From Bacteroidota bacterium (GTDB taxonomy: Bacteria > Bacteroidota > Bacteroidia > Sphingobacteriales > Sphingobacteriaceae), in the NCBI GenBank assembly GCA_013288685.1, contig JABDBM010000018.1:1-57243 (forward strand): DNA of 57,243 nucleotides, given 5' to 3'. Positions 43,465 through 53,273 of this stretch are shown here, piece by piece. The position numbers and the translations under genes are program-made. Every line of letters starts with the position of its first letter. Position 1 is the first letter of the stretch. Below the pieces are notes generated by a model, which had not been told where the DNA came from, did no database searches, and saw only the letters and a program-made list of their open reading frames with translations.

Positions 43465-46400
43465 GTGAGCAAACAACCCAATATCCAACTCGAAGTCCCA
43501 GCCACATTCCACCAGGTTATCCTGCATAACCTAACCATACCTGCATTAACCGAAGCACTCATCTCCCGTCATACCTCCGTTGATGCGGATGTTGATTCAT
43601 TGGCATATCACTACATTTTTCCAAAACAGCTCGAAATTAACCAGGGACTGTTTACCAATTCGCGTAATGCGCAAATCTTTCCGCCGGTTGCCGTTGTACA
43701 ACAAAGTGAAAACCTGTTTTTAACCTGCGAATGCAATGCCGCACCAGGAAAATTATGCGAGCACCAGGCCAGTGTTTTAACAGCCATCCTGAAAAAGGAA
43801 GATTACCGTGTTTTTTTTGATACAGAGCTTCGCCATCAAAAGCTAAAAAAGGTTGCTGTTGATTATGGGCTGGAAAACGAAACGGATCTTGATAGTTTCT
43901 TTAAAATTGACTACGCAAACAAGCAACTGCAAATATCCTCTACATTGCCTGAACTGTTACCGGTAACAAGGGAGTCGTTAAATTCATTAAAATCCATCAT
44001 TGTTGCCAACAACGAGCCCGCAGTTACGGACGATTACCAAACCTGCATCGTACTCAAACAGCATAAATATTATAAATACCTGTACGTTGAGCTATATAAA
44101 GCCCAAACAACAAAAGAGGGCAAAGTTAAAAACCCCTTAACACCTGTGCCCCCGCTCGATTTAATATGGAATACAAACGACAGCGAAGAGGTGAAATTTT
44201 TTACCGGGGTACATAAATTTCAAAACCACATTAACAAAACCGTTAGCGATGCGGATATCACCGCGTTAAAGGCCGTTGTTAAAAACCCGCTGGGTTATGA
44301 GTTTTACTATCATGACAATGAAGTTTCCGAAAATATAACCGCTTCATCCATTTTCCCGGTTAATGTTGGTTTATTAAGCCATGAGCCTAAATTAACCGTT
44401 AACCCTAAAGATCAGTTTTTTGAATTGGCAGGCAGTTTGGACATTGGGGGCAAGGTTTATGAACTGAAAGATTTAAATATTTGGTTTACCTGTTTTGTAC
44501 GGGCGGGCGATGGCTTATATCTTGCCAATAATTTGCAGGTGCTTAATGTTATTGGTTTGTTAAGTAAAAAGCAGGAAAATCTGCTGGTCCACGTTTCTAA
44601 GTTCAATGAGTTTAAAACGCAGTTGCTGACTAAGCTCGAAGAAAAAATCAGTGTCGATTATCAGCATATCCCCCCGGCAACACCCGTTCAGTTAGCGCAG
44701 GAGGGCTTTAATAAGGATACCGAAAAAATTATTTACCTGTCTGACTTTGGACAGCATGTAATGATTATCCCGGTGATGCGCTATGGCGAAGTAGAAATTT
44801 CTATCCGCACCAAAAAACAAATTTATACTACTGATGAAAAAGGCAAAGAGTTTAAGGTATACCGCGACGAAGAAGAGGAAAACAACTTTACCGCGTTACT
44901 CATCAGGCAACATCCTTATTTTGAGGAACAGTTAACCGACCAACTGGATTATTTTCACCTGCATAAAAAACGCTTTTTGGATGAGGACTGGTTTTTAGAT
45001 GTTTTTGAAGAATGGCAACGGCATGGCATTACGATACTGGGTTTTAATGAACTGGAAGGGAACAAACTCAATCCGAACAAAATAAAAATTACTATAAAGG
45101 TGTTAAGCGGCCTCAATTGGTTTAATGCCGATGTAAACGCCAAGGCCGGTAAAACAAAAGCTGCCTTAAAACAAATATATCGTGCTGTAAAAAACCGCAC
45201 CAAATATGTGCAACTGGATGACGGCACCATGGGCATACTTCCTGACGAATGGCTGGAAAAATTCACCCAGTATTTTAACTCGGGCGAAGTTTATGATGAT
45301 GATACGCTCCGCATCTCTAAAAGTAACTATACCGTTATCGAAGCCCTGTTTGATGAGCAAATGCTGGATGAAGAGGTAACCGGCGAGATTGCCATCTATC
45401 GCCAAAAGCTCGAACATTTTGATGCCATTAAATCGGTAGCTGTCCCTGCTGGTTTACAGGGTGAACTTCGCCCCTACCAGCGGCAAGGCCTCAACTGGCT
45501 TAATTTCCTGGACGATTTTAATTTTGGCGGCTGCCTGGCCGACGATATGGGACTGGGAAAATCGGTGCAGGTTATTGCGTTTATCCTTTCCTTACGGGAC
45601 AAGGTGAAGCAAAATACCAACCTCATTATTGTGCCCACCTCACTCATTTTTAACTGGCAGCACGAGATTGAAAAATTTGCGCCCTCCATACGCGTGTTAA
45701 CCCTTTACGGTACCGACCGTATTAAAAACATTAATGACTTTAGCCAGTACGAAGTTGTGCTTACCTCGTATGGCACCTTGCTTTCGGATGTTGTTTTTTT
45801 GAAGCACTACGCATTTAATTATGTGTTTTTGGACGAATCGCAACAAATAAAAAACCCCGACTCGCAACGATATAAAGCGGCTTGCCTGCTAAAATCGCGT
45901 AACCGGCTGGTAATAACCGGTACACCGGTTGAAAACAATACATTTGATTTGTATGGGCAACTGTCCTTCGCCTGCCCCGGTTTATTAGGCAGTAAGCTGT
46001 ATTTTAAACGGCTGTATTCAACCCCTATTGATCAGTTTAAAAGCAGCGTACGAGCTGCCGAATTGCAGGCCAAGGTAAACCCGTTTATCCTGCGCCGTAC
46101 CAAACAGCAGGTAGCCGCTGAGTTGCCTGAGAAAACCGAAATGGTTTTATACTGCGAAATGAAGCCCGAACAGCGTGCTATTTATGATGCTTACGAAAAA
46201 GAGTTCCGCGAATATATTTCGGCCCTTACCGGTGATGAATTGGATAAAAGTTCGATGCATGTATTAAAAGGCATCACCCGCCTGCGGCAGATCTGCGATT
46301 CGCCGCTGCTGATAGAAGGCGAAAAGATCCCGGGCAGTTCATCGGCCAAAATTGACATGCTGGTTGAGGAAATAGAGGGCAAAATACACCGGCATAAAAT

Positions 46401-46845
46401 ACTGGTGTTTTCGCAGTTTGTTTCCATGCTCGATTTGATCAGAACCGAATTGAAAAGCCGCGACATTAAGTTTACTTATCTAACCGGCCAAACCCGTAAT
46501 CGGCAGGCCGTTATTGAAGAATTTCAAAACCATACCGAAGTGCGGGTTTTCCTCATCAGCCTGAAAGCAGGAGGCACCGGCTTAAATTTAACCGAAGCTG
46601 ATTATGTTTACCTGGTTGACCCGTGGTGGAACCCTGCAGTAGAGAACCAGGCTATTGACCGTTGTCATCGTATTGGGCAGGATAAAAACATTGTTGCCGT
46701 ACGGTTGATATGCCCCGATACCGTAGAAGAAAAAATGATGGTGATGCAGGAAAACAAACGCGATTTGGCCAATGATTTAATAAAAACCGAAAACTCGTTT
46801 TTTAATGCGTTGGGTAAGGATGATTTGCTTGGGTTATTGAGTTAG
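43465..46845 (+). CDS. SWIM zinc-finger SNF2-family helicase
   Basis: A 1126-residue protein starting at GTG 43465 (no ATG nearby fits). A SWIM-type zinc motif CECNAAPGKLCEH (CxC-x7-CxH, residues ~90-102) precedes a long middle region. SNF2 helicase motifs follow from ~residue 670: Walker A DDMGLGKS, motif II DESQ (usually DEAH), VITGTPVEN, and the C-terminal half with RCHRIGQDKN. It is an ATP-driven DNA translocase; cellular role unknown. It is placed alone between two intergenic elements. Confidence 0.92.
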   Translation: MSKQPNIQLEVPATFHQVILHNLTIPALTEALISRHTSVDADVDSLAYHYIFPKQLEINQGLFTNSRNAQIFPPVAVVQQSENLFLTCECNAAPGKLCEHQASVLTAILKKEDYRVFFDTELRHQKLKKVAVDYGLENETDLDSFFKIDYANKQLQISSTLPELLPVTRESLNSLKSIIVANNEPAVTDDYQTCIVLKQHKYYKYLYVELYKAQTTKEGKVKNPLTPVPPLDLIWNTNDSEEVKFFTGVHKFQNHINKTVSDADITALKAVVKNPLGYEFYYHDNEVSENITASSIFPVNVGLLSHEPKLTVNPKDQFFELAGSLDIGGKVYELKDLNIWFTCFVRAGDGLYLANNLQVLNVIGLLSKKQENLLVHVSKFNEFKTQLLTKLEEKISVDYQHIPPATPVQLAQEGFNKDTEKIIYLSDFGQHVMIIPVMRYGEVEISIRTKKQIYTTDEKGKEFKVYRDEEEENNFTALLIRQHPYFEEQLTDQLDYFHLHKKRFLDEDWFLDVFEEWQRHGITILGFNELEGNKLNPNKIKITIKVLSGLNWFNADVNAKAGKTKAALKQIYRAVKNRTKYVQLDDGTMGILPDEWLEKFTQYFNSGEVYDDDTLRISKSNYTVIEALFDEQMLDEEVTGEIAIYRQKLEHFDAIKSVAVPAGLQGELRPYQRQGLNWLNFLDDFNFGGCLADDMGLGKSVQVIAFILSLRDKVKQNTNLIIVPTSLIFNWQHEIEKFAPSIRVLTLYGTDRIKNINDFSQYEVVLTSYGTLLSDVVFLKHYAFNYVFLDESQQIKNPDSQRYKAACLLKSRNRLVITGTPVENNTFDLYGQLSFACPGLLGSKLYFKRLYSTPIDQFKSSVRAAELQAKVNPFILRRTKQQVAAELPEKTEMVLYCEMKPEQRAIYDAYEKEFREYISALTGDELDKSSMHVLKGITRLRQICDSPLLIEGEKIPGSSSAKIDMLVEEIEGKIHRHKILVFSQFVSMLDLIRTELKSRDIKFTYLTGQTRNRQAVIEEFQNHTEVRVFLISLKAGGTGLNLTEADYVYLVDPWWNPAVENQAIDRCHRIGQDKNIVAVRLICPDTVEEKMMVMQENKRDLANDLIKTENSFFNALGKDDLLGLLS

Positions 46846-47035
46846 GTTTTATTAAATATTATTTACATCTTCGTTTTGCAAATGAAAATCAATAACACAT
46901 ATAATGTTACCTGGTGGCGCATAAAAACATGCCGGCCGGTTCCGTTATGTCTGTTTTAAAATAAACGACAATATAGTATAGCAGCCCGGCAAGTTTTTGC
47001 CGGGCTTTTTTTTTGAATTTTTATCACAAAATAAC
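46846..47035 (+). terminator. Strong intrinsic terminator 22 bases before a start codon
   Basis: A perfect 10-bp stem AGCCCGGCAA-gttt-TTGCCGGGCT (46983-47006) is followed by nine T (47006-47014). It ends the SNF2 transcript or a short unit of its own. The following gene begins at 47036, so the terminator sits in its leader. The preceding 137 bases have no ORF and could encode a small RNA ending here; nothing else supports that. Confidence 0.85.
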
Positions 47036-47713
47036 ATGGCTTTTAAATTAAACGGCGTCGTTCCATGGGGGCGCACACGCAATGAGTATGAAAAAATGTT
47101 CGACCTTACGGAGGCAGATAGGAACAAGAGAATTATCGGCTTTGGCGACGGCCCTGCAAGCTTTAATGCTGAAATGTATGCGATGGGTAAGCATGTAATT
47201 TCGCTTGATCCCATTTATCAGTTTACTACGGCACAACTGCAAAAGCGCATCGGCGAAACTTGCGTGGAGGTTATAGCCCAAACAAAGGCCAACCAGGGTA
47301 ATTTTGTTTGGGACACTATAAAAAGCGTAAACCAACTACAGGAAATAAGAATGGGTGCAATGACACGCTTTTTAGCCGACTACGAATTAGGGTTAGCCCA
47401 AAAAAGATACGTGGCGCATTCGTTGCCAGGCAAAACTGATTTTACTGACAACGAGTTTGAACTGGGTTTATGCTCGCACTTTTTGTTGCTATATGCCGGG
47501 TTGGGACTTGATTTCCATAAGGCCGCAATAAATGAAATGATGCGGATTTGTAAGGAAGTCAGGATATTTCCGATTTTAACGCTCAATGGGCAAAAGCCCG
47601 ATTTTTTAGCCGAGTTTTTGTTTTTTTTGAATAAAGATTATCAAACACAAATAAAAACGGTGGGATACGAATTTCAAAAGGGCGGCAATGAAATGCTGGT
47701 GATTGTAAAATAA
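47036..47713 (+). CDS. SAM-dependent methyltransferase-like protein, hypothetical
   Basis: A 225-residue protein. The ATG at 47036 (MAFKLNGVVPWGR) was chosen; an upstream TTG would begin inside the terminator. The segment RIIGFGDGPASFNAEMYAMG looks like a class I methyltransferase glycine motif with the fold following (VISLDPIYQF; RYVAHSLPG). I think of Bacteroidota 'SAM-dependent methyltransferase' proteins of unknown target. No catalytic residue stands out. Confidence 0.6.
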   Translation: MAFKLNGVVPWGRTRNEYEKMFDLTEADRNKRIIGFGDGPASFNAEMYAMGKHVISLDPIYQFTTAQLQKRIGETCVEVIAQTKANQGNFVWDTIKSVNQLQEIRMGAMTRFLADYELGLAQKRYVAHSLPGKTDFTDNEFELGLCSHFLLLYAGLGLDFHKAAINEMMRICKEVRIFPILTLNGQKPDFLAEFLFFLNKDYQTQIKTVGYEFQKGGNEMLVIVK

Positions 47714-47809
47714 ACTTGTTGCAATAAAATGAGATTTAAATATAGTAAAGGGCGAATGGTTGCCGTAACTTTATAAATCAATCTATTACACCTAAAAATT
47801 AAAATATCT

Positions 47810-48406
47810 ATGAAAATCATTATCGTCGGCGCCACTGGCACCATCGGAAAACACATTACCTCCGCCTTAAAAAAAGACCACGAAGTGATAACAGCAGGCT
47901 CAAAAAGCGGCGATTTACAGTTGGATATTACCTCCCCGGCTTCTATTGAACATTTTTTTGAACAAACCGGCAAATTTGATGCACTGGTAAGCGCAACAGG
48001 CAGCGCGCACTTTGGCCCTTTAATTACCATGACCGATACCGATTTCCGGATAGGCATAAACAGCAAGCTGATGGGGCAAATTAATTTGGTTTTAATAGGG
48101 CAGCATTATATTAATCCTAAAGGTTCATTCACCTTAACATCAGGGATATTAAGCGAAGACCCTATTGTACTTGGCGCAAACCTAAGTGCCGTAAACGGGG
48201 CAATAAATGCGTTTGTTAAGTCGGCAGCAATTGAACTGGATAATTCAGTGCGTATCAACGCGGTAAGTCCGGGTGTATTTGAGGAGTCGTCCGGTTATTT
48301 TCCCTATTTCCCGGGGCATATCCCCGTAAAAATGGACCGGGTAACGCAGGCGTACATTAAAAGTGTTTTGGGCGCGGCTACGGGACAAGTGATTAAGGTT
48401 TATTGA
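47810..48406 (+). CDS. Short-chain dehydrogenase-like protein, atypical
   Basis: A 198-residue Rossmann protein. The glycine motif GATGTIG is present, as is the catalytic-serine region FTLTSG. At the usual Tyr-x3-Lys position it reads LSAVNGAINAF, so the Tyr and Lys are missing. This short group (about 200 residues) is known in bacteria and its activity is uncertain. No neighbour suggests a substrate. Confidence 0.8.
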   Translation: MKIIIVGATGTIGKHITSALKKDHEVITAGSKSGDLQLDITSPASIEHFFEQTGKFDALVSATGSAHFGPLITMTDTDFRIGINSKLMGQINLVLIGQHYINPKGSFTLTSGILSEDPIVLGANLSAVNGAINAFVKSAAIELDNSVRINAVSPGVFEESSGYFPYFPGHIPVKMDRVTQAYIKSVLGAATGQVIKVY

Positions 48407-49075
48407 AGAAATTATCCGCAAGTTTTAAAACTCATATAGCAGATATAAACGCTCTACAACGTTTTGTGCGGGTAAAATAAATCAAATACCGAAAGCGCCA
48501 AATATGGAGAACGGACAAAATCTGGTGCGGGATATTATTAATTGTTTGCTTTGATGTAAATGTTACCGGCTAAAAATCATGTAACTAATTGATTATCAAA
48601 CAAAACACGGGTTAAAAGCAGCCTAAAAATTAAACACTTGACTATCAGGTAATTGCATAAATTTAACCCATAGTTAAAAATCAACTGCTTAATTATCAAT
48701 ATATTAGATCATTAAAAAAGCGCCTGCGTGTGTGTGAAGTAAACACTTTGAAATTGAAATACATAAATAAAATTATATTTTTTATTTCCCCGAAAAACAA
48801 GTAGGTTTATACTGCCATTATAAGCCTTTGCCCGGTCGAAAATTTAAATACTGTTTGTTCTTTATTTAAAAGTCCGGCTAAAAGCTTTTTACTATTCGTC
48901 CGTTAACCGTCTGTAAATAAGGCCGGCTATAGGGTATTTAAACGAAATAACGAGCGGTTTCCCCTAAATACCGGCTGCGGATCATCTTGTATAATCTTGT
49001 ACGGATTTGTATAACCAATTGCATATAATAGATATTATTTTTGTTTAGCCATATATCAAACCAATAAACCATCCC
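48407..49075. other. Gene-free AT-rich region, 669 bases
   Basis: The longest stretch without a gene. No convincing ORF: the minus-strand frame 48938-49141 overlaps the next gene's start and has no signature. Near 48988-49016 is a run of repeated words (CTTGTATAATCTTGTACGGATTTGTATAA). A TATTTTTG box (49036-49043), possibly the -7 of the next gene, stands 33 bases before its start, without a well-spaced TTG. The rest looks like regulatory or leader sequence; I see nothing more specific. Confidence 0.5.
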
Positions 49076-51532
49076 ATGAAAAAGATACTTTTTGCAACAG
49101 CAATGTTTGTATTTAGTTTTCAAACTATTGCATTCTGCCAAACCGATGGCGAAGCGCTGAAGCCCGTATTGGCAAAATTAGGTTCGTTACTAACAGATCA
49201 TATTGTCGAGAAGGCATACCTGCATTTCGACAGGCCCTATCCTTATTACGTGGCGGGCGAAGTGGTTTATTTTAAAGCTTATGTGACCATGGGCGAGCGG
49301 CATGAACCATCAACCATAAGTTCGTTACTGCATGTTGATTTGATTGACAAGAATGATGCTGTAATGCAATCCATAACCCTGCAGCTTACCAGCGGCACCG
49401 GCTGGGGCGATTTTTCCTTACCCGAAAATTTGCAAAAAGGCAGCTACCGCATCCGTGCCTATACCGAATGGATGAGGAACGACAGCAATCCGTATTTTTT
49501 TGATCAGTATATATCTGTTAGTACCACCAACAGTGTCGACCGTATTACTGATAATACCGCGCAGGCGGATCGTGCCAGCCTGCAATTCTTCCCCGAAGGC
49601 GGCACGCTGGTTTCGGATGTGCGTTCAAAAGTGGCATTTAAAGCATTGGGCACAACCGGCCTGGGCATAAATGTTAAAGGCGTGGTTATTGATAACGAAA
49701 ATAAAGAAGTTGCCAAAATTGCTTCTGGTGCGCGGGGCATGGGTGTGATTGATTTTATCCCCGAAACGGGCATGACCTACAAAGCCAAAGTAACCTTTGG
49801 CGATGGCACGCAAAGCACAGTTAACCTCCCTGTTGCCGATGCCAAAGGAATAGCATTGGTGGTTAATACAGACGACCCTGCAAAAGTATCAATAGAGGTT
49901 AGGGCAAATCGCGCCTACTATAAAGAAAATATGAATAAGGCGCTTAGCCTGGTAATTTATTGGGGCGGCGCCATACGTACAGTTAACACAAAATTAGATA
50001 ACCAGGTGCTTGGTATTGATTTACCAACCAGCACCTTCCGCACCGGAATTTTACAGGTTACTTTATTTTCGGGAACCGGCGAACCCATGAACGAGCGACT
50101 GGCATTTATACAAACTAACGACCTGTTAAACTTAACGCTTAATACCAACAAACCATTATTTACCAAACGCGAAGGTGTAAAGCTAAGCCTTAGCGCTAAA
50201 AATAAGGACGGCAACGCCGTAAACGGATCGTTCTCGGTATCGGTTATTGACGAGAGCAAGATTTTGGTTGATGAAAATGCCGAAAACTCTATATTGTCGT
50301 ATCTGCTCCTCACGTCGGATTTGAAAGGGTATATCGAAAAACCCAACTATTATTTCGCCAACGTTACCAAAGATACCCGCGCCGATTTAGATGCCCTGAT
50401 GCTTACTCAAGGCTACCGTCGTTTTGCCTGGAAAGAACTGTTACGCAATAGTACAACCGCCACCACGCATACACCCGAAAAGAGCGTGAATATATCGGGC
50501 ACCCTAAAAACAAAAGCGGGAGCGCCAATTGTGAATTGTAAAGTGGATTTATTATCAACTGCTGGCGGACCCACTGTATCGGGCGTTACTGATGCCGAAG
50601 GAAAATTTAGTTTCCCGGCGGTGTTTGAAACTGGAATGAGTTTTATAATTAAAACACAATCGTCCGAAGGTAAAAAAGCTGTGCTTACTTTGGATACACC
50701 ACCTGCGGGCCCGATGATTACCCCCGGTAATTCTTTCGATTCGAAATATAACGCCAATGCCGATATCCTGGCTTCGCTTCAAAGCAATCAGCGAAACGGT
50801 GTTGTAACCGCCAGCAACGGATCGGGCAGAACAGCGGTGCTATTAAATCGCGAAGGTGTTACCACCCGCAAATCCAGCGACAATTACCGTTCGTCTAACA
50901 TTGGCGGTGCCGGTCACGCCGATCAGGTTATTAGTGGCGATGCTATAAAAGATGCACCTACGCTTTCATCCGGGCTGAATGGCCTGGCCCGTGGTGTTCA
51001 ATTTATATCGGGAGTTGCTTCGTTAATAAATGGCAAAACAATTTCTGCAGGCAGTCAAAGTCAGGAAAACATGTTGTTGGTGGTTGATGGTGCAGAAATA
51101 GGCCAGGGTGCGAATATCGACCAATATAATCCCGGTTCAATTGAAACGGTTGAGATATTAAAAGGGCCGAATGCGGCTATTTATGGTATAGAAGGAGGAC
51201 AGGGTGTAATTGTGCTTACATCCCGACAGGGCGGGCAAAAAACCGAGGTTTTAAGCAAAGAGATGTCACCGGGTATTTTCTCCATACAGCCGAAAGGTTT
51301 TTATAAGGCCCGTGAATTTTACGCGCCAGCTTATAACGGTCAGCCTGCAAGTTCGTTGCCAGATACACGGACTACTATATTTTGGAAACCAGACGTTAAC
51401 ACCGATGCAGATGGCAATGCTACTTTAAACTTTTTTAACGCGGATGGCACAGGCAACTACCGGGTAGTAGTTGAGGGTATGGATACAAAAGGCAACTTGG
51501 GCCGACAGGTATTTAGGTACAAGGTGGAGTAG
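49076..51532 (+). CDS. Exported SusC-plug / MG2-like outer membrane protein without barrel
   Basis: An 818-residue protein with a signal peptide (cleaved near AFCQT, residue 22). The N-terminal ~100 residues and the tail resemble MG2/alpha-2-macroglobulin-like domains (YLHFDRPYPYYVAGEVVYFK; FWKPDVNTDADGNATLNFF). A carboxypeptidase-regulatory-like domain follows (~470-560). Residues ~625-725 are a TonB-receptor plug (GAEIGQGANIDQYNPGSIE and ILKGPNAAIYG). There is no beta-barrel after it. Such plug proteins are common in Bacteroidota and their role is unclear. Confidence 0.75.
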   Translation: MKKILFATAMFVFSFQTIAFCQTDGEALKPVLAKLGSLLTDHIVEKAYLHFDRPYPYYVAGEVVYFKAYVTMGERHEPSTISSLLHVDLIDKNDAVMQSITLQLTSGTGWGDFSLPENLQKGSYRIRAYTEWMRNDSNPYFFDQYISVSTTNSVDRITDNTAQADRASLQFFPEGGTLVSDVRSKVAFKALGTTGLGINVKGVVIDNENKEVAKIASGARGMGVIDFIPETGMTYKAKVTFGDGTQSTVNLPVADAKGIALVVNTDDPAKVSIEVRANRAYYKENMNKALSLVIYWGGAIRTVNTKLDNQVLGIDLPTSTFRTGILQVTLFSGTGEPMNERLAFIQTNDLLNLTLNTNKPLFTKREGVKLSLSAKNKDGNAVNGSFSVSVIDESKILVDENAENSILSYLLLTSDLKGYIEKPNYYFANVTKDTRADLDALMLTQGYRRFAWKELLRNSTTATTHTPEKSVNISGTLKTKAGAPIVNCKVDLLSTAGGPTVSGVTDAEGKFSFPAVFETGMSFIIKTQSSEGKKAVLTLDTPPAGPMITPGNSFDSKYNANADILASLQSNQRNGVVTASNGSGRTAVLLNREGVTTRKSSDNYRSSNIGGAGHADQVISGDAIKDAPTLSSGLNGLARGVQFISGVASLINGKTISAGSQSQENMLLVVDGAEIGQGANIDQYNPGSIETVEILKGPNAAIYGIEGGQGVIVLTSRQGGQKTEVLSKEMSPGIFSIQPKGFYKAREFYAPAYNGQPASSLPDTRTTIFWKPDVNTDADGNATLNFFNADGTGNYRVVVEGMDTKGNLGRQVFRYKVE

Positions 51533-51536
51533 CTTT

Positions 51537-51620
51537 GAGTCCGGAAAGTCGGAAAAGTCAGTAAAGTCCGAAAGATGCTGCAGATAGTTTGGAGAATAGT
51601 TAGCTCATCTCCAAACTATC
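51537..51620. terminator. Word run plus perfect 13-bp hairpin between convergent genes
   Basis: A run of AGTCCGGAA words (51537-51576) is followed by a perfect 13-bp stem GATAGTTTGGAGA (51583-51595) with TCTCCAAACTATC (51608-51620), 12-base loop. It lies between two convergent genes (stops 51532 and 51679), so it probably ends both transcripts. The word run matches that at 20504-20541. Confidence 0.75.
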
Positions 51621-51678
51621 ATAATCCGAATTAATAATCAACAACCCAGCGCACGCTAATAGCAAATAGAATTACCAA

Positions 51679-52476
51679 TTAAATCTGCGAATATTCTGTT
51701 GGTTGTATCATCGTTGAAGTTATTTTGCTCACCAACAGCGAATCGGCGTATTCAGGAACGGCGCTTATCTTTTTCCATTCGGGATCGGCTCCAAATGCTT
51801 TCCAATGGGCAGCTTTGGCACCCATGTCGTCGAAGGTTATCATATAAGTAAGGTTTGGTCTTAATGCGCCGATGATGGTTTCGCCCCAAAAGACAGGGTT
51901 AAAGCCAAGGCGTTTAAAGATGTCAATTTCGCCTTCGTCGTTAAACATTTTAATTTTCATTTTGCCTGCAATTTCGCTGGCGCTTTGGTACTGGCGCAAT
52001 TCAAAAATACGGGGCTTTTGCGCCGGGGCCTCCAATTTGGGCATGTGTACAAATGCTTTCATTAACGAACTGTCAATCCATTCGTAAGCGGGCATACTTG
52101 CAGGAGCATTCAGGTAATTGGCGCCTTTGGTTAAAAAATCGGGGTCTTTACCAATGTTTGCAGCAACGGTAGTAAAATGCTCCATGCTATTATAGGGTAC
52201 CAGCACAAATATCTTGGTTTGCCCAACGAGCGTCATCTCTGTAAATACGCCAACATGTTTTACGCCAAGGCGGTTTAAGGCGGGAATGGCGGCATTTTTA
52301 AAATAATCTTCCACCAGTTTTTGTTGTGCGCTGCTGGTTAGGGTATAGGTGCGTAATTCGTAATATTCTAAACCGTCGGCGGGGTCGTTTGTATTCATGG
52401 CATTGCTTATAGCGGGAGCTAAAGTTACGGCCGCACCGCTTATTACAGATGTTTTTATAAATGAACGTCTTTTCAT
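51679..52476 (-). CDS. NIPSNAP family protein, Tat-type signal
   Basis: A 265-residue protein. Start MKRRSFIKTS gives a twin-arginine signal (RRSFIK) and an AxA-like site near SNAMN. Two NIPSNAP repeats follow: YYELRTYTLTSSAQQKL (about residue 38) and FELRQYQSASEIAGKMK (about 148), each with the family's EYYELRxY-like start. NIPSNAP proteins have no settled function; exported Bacteroidota members are common. Confidence 0.85.
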   Translation of the reverse strand: MKRRSFIKTSVISGAAVTLAPAISNAMNTNDPADGLEYYELRTYTLTSSAQQKLVEDYFKNAAIPALNRLGVKHVGVFTEMTLVGQTKIFVLVPYNSMEHFTTVAANIGKDPDFLTKGANYLNAPASMPAYEWIDSSLMKAFVHMPKLEAPAQKPRIFELRQYQSASEIAGKMKIKMFNDEGEIDIFKRLGFNPVFWGETIIGALRPNLTYMITFDDMGAKAAHWKAFGADPEWKKISAVPEYADSLLVSKITSTMIQPTEYSQI

Positions 52477-52551
52477 TGTTGTGATTGCGCTATTTGATTG
52501 GGTAGCTAATATAAGCTTATTCAGGTTAAACCTAAGTTAACTTTCTGTATT

Positions 52552-53241
52552 TTATCCGTCGGCTTGTTCCGATAGTTTCGTCAGCGCATCTTCATTTTGT
52601 ATAGAAATATATTTTCCTAAAATCCCGATCAGTTTATCCTCCACCAACTCATTTATCACCCTGAATAACGACTCATAAGCGGCACCCGTAAAAGCGGCCA
52701 GGTCCTGCCGGCTAATGTCAACTGCAAGATAGCCTCCGGTTGTTATACCAAATTGATTTTTTAGGTTGAGCAAAGCTTGCGCCACCCTACCCTTAACCGG
52801 CATGTGCGCCAGGTTTCGCATCCTTTTTTCTGACTCCTGCAGCTGATTGGCCAACATGGTTAGTAGTTGCCGGGTAAAACTGACATTAACGTTTAATGTC
52901 GATTCAAAAAAATCCATCGGAATAAAACAAACAACCGCCGCCTCAATAGCGGTTGCCGATATAGGGTAAACCGCATCATCGCCCAAACCCAGCTGACCAA
53001 CTACGTCGCCAGTGCGGGCAAACCGTAAAATTAACTCTTTTTCGCGGCCCCATCTTTTATGCACTTTTATAACACCGCTGTAAACAAAGTAAATGCCTTT
53101 TACTTCATCGCCTTCGTTAAACAATGCCTGCCCTTTTTTTACCGCCAGGTTTTTACGGTTAGCCGCAATAGCCGGCAGCCAATGGTTTAAACAAAACCGG
53201 CACATAAAACAGCTTTTTAAATCGCAAACAGGTTTTGACAT
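52552..53241 (-). CDS. Crp/Fnr-family regulator with N-terminal cysteine cluster
   Basis: A 229-residue CRP-fold regulator. Cyclic-nucleotide-binding-like beta-roll residues ~25-115 (KGQALFNEGDEVKGIYFVYSG), dimer helix, and an HTH (DISRQDLAAFTGAAYESLFRVI). The N-terminus has four cysteines: C6, C11, C14, C17 (CDLKSCFMCRFC). FNR holds an oxygen-sensitive [4Fe-4S] with three N-terminal cysteines plus a central one, and here C-x4-C-x2-C-x2-C could do the same. It is divergent from the CLC gene, which may be its target. Confidence 0.85.
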   Translation of the reverse strand: MSKPVCDLKSCFMCRFCLNHWLPAIAANRKNLAVKKGQALFNEGDEVKGIYFVYSGVIKVHKRWGREKELILRFARTGDVVGQLGLGDDAVYPISATAIEAAVVCFIPMDFFESTLNVNVSFTRQLLTMLANQLQESEKRMRNLAHMPVKGRVAQALLNLKNQFGITTGGYLAVDISRQDLAAFTGAAYESLFRVINELVEDKLIGILGKYISIQNEDALTKLSEQADG

Positions 53242-53273
53242 AGTTTCTCAGAAAACTTACGTGTTAATTTTTT

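Noticed and set aside
46997..47035. Upstream TTG start for the methyltransferase-like gene
   Set aside because: The extension would begin inside a strong intrinsic terminator. The ATG at 47036 fits better.
48938..49141. Minus-strand frame across the start of the plug protein gene
   Set aside because: It overlaps a well-supported signal peptide and has no recognisable pattern.
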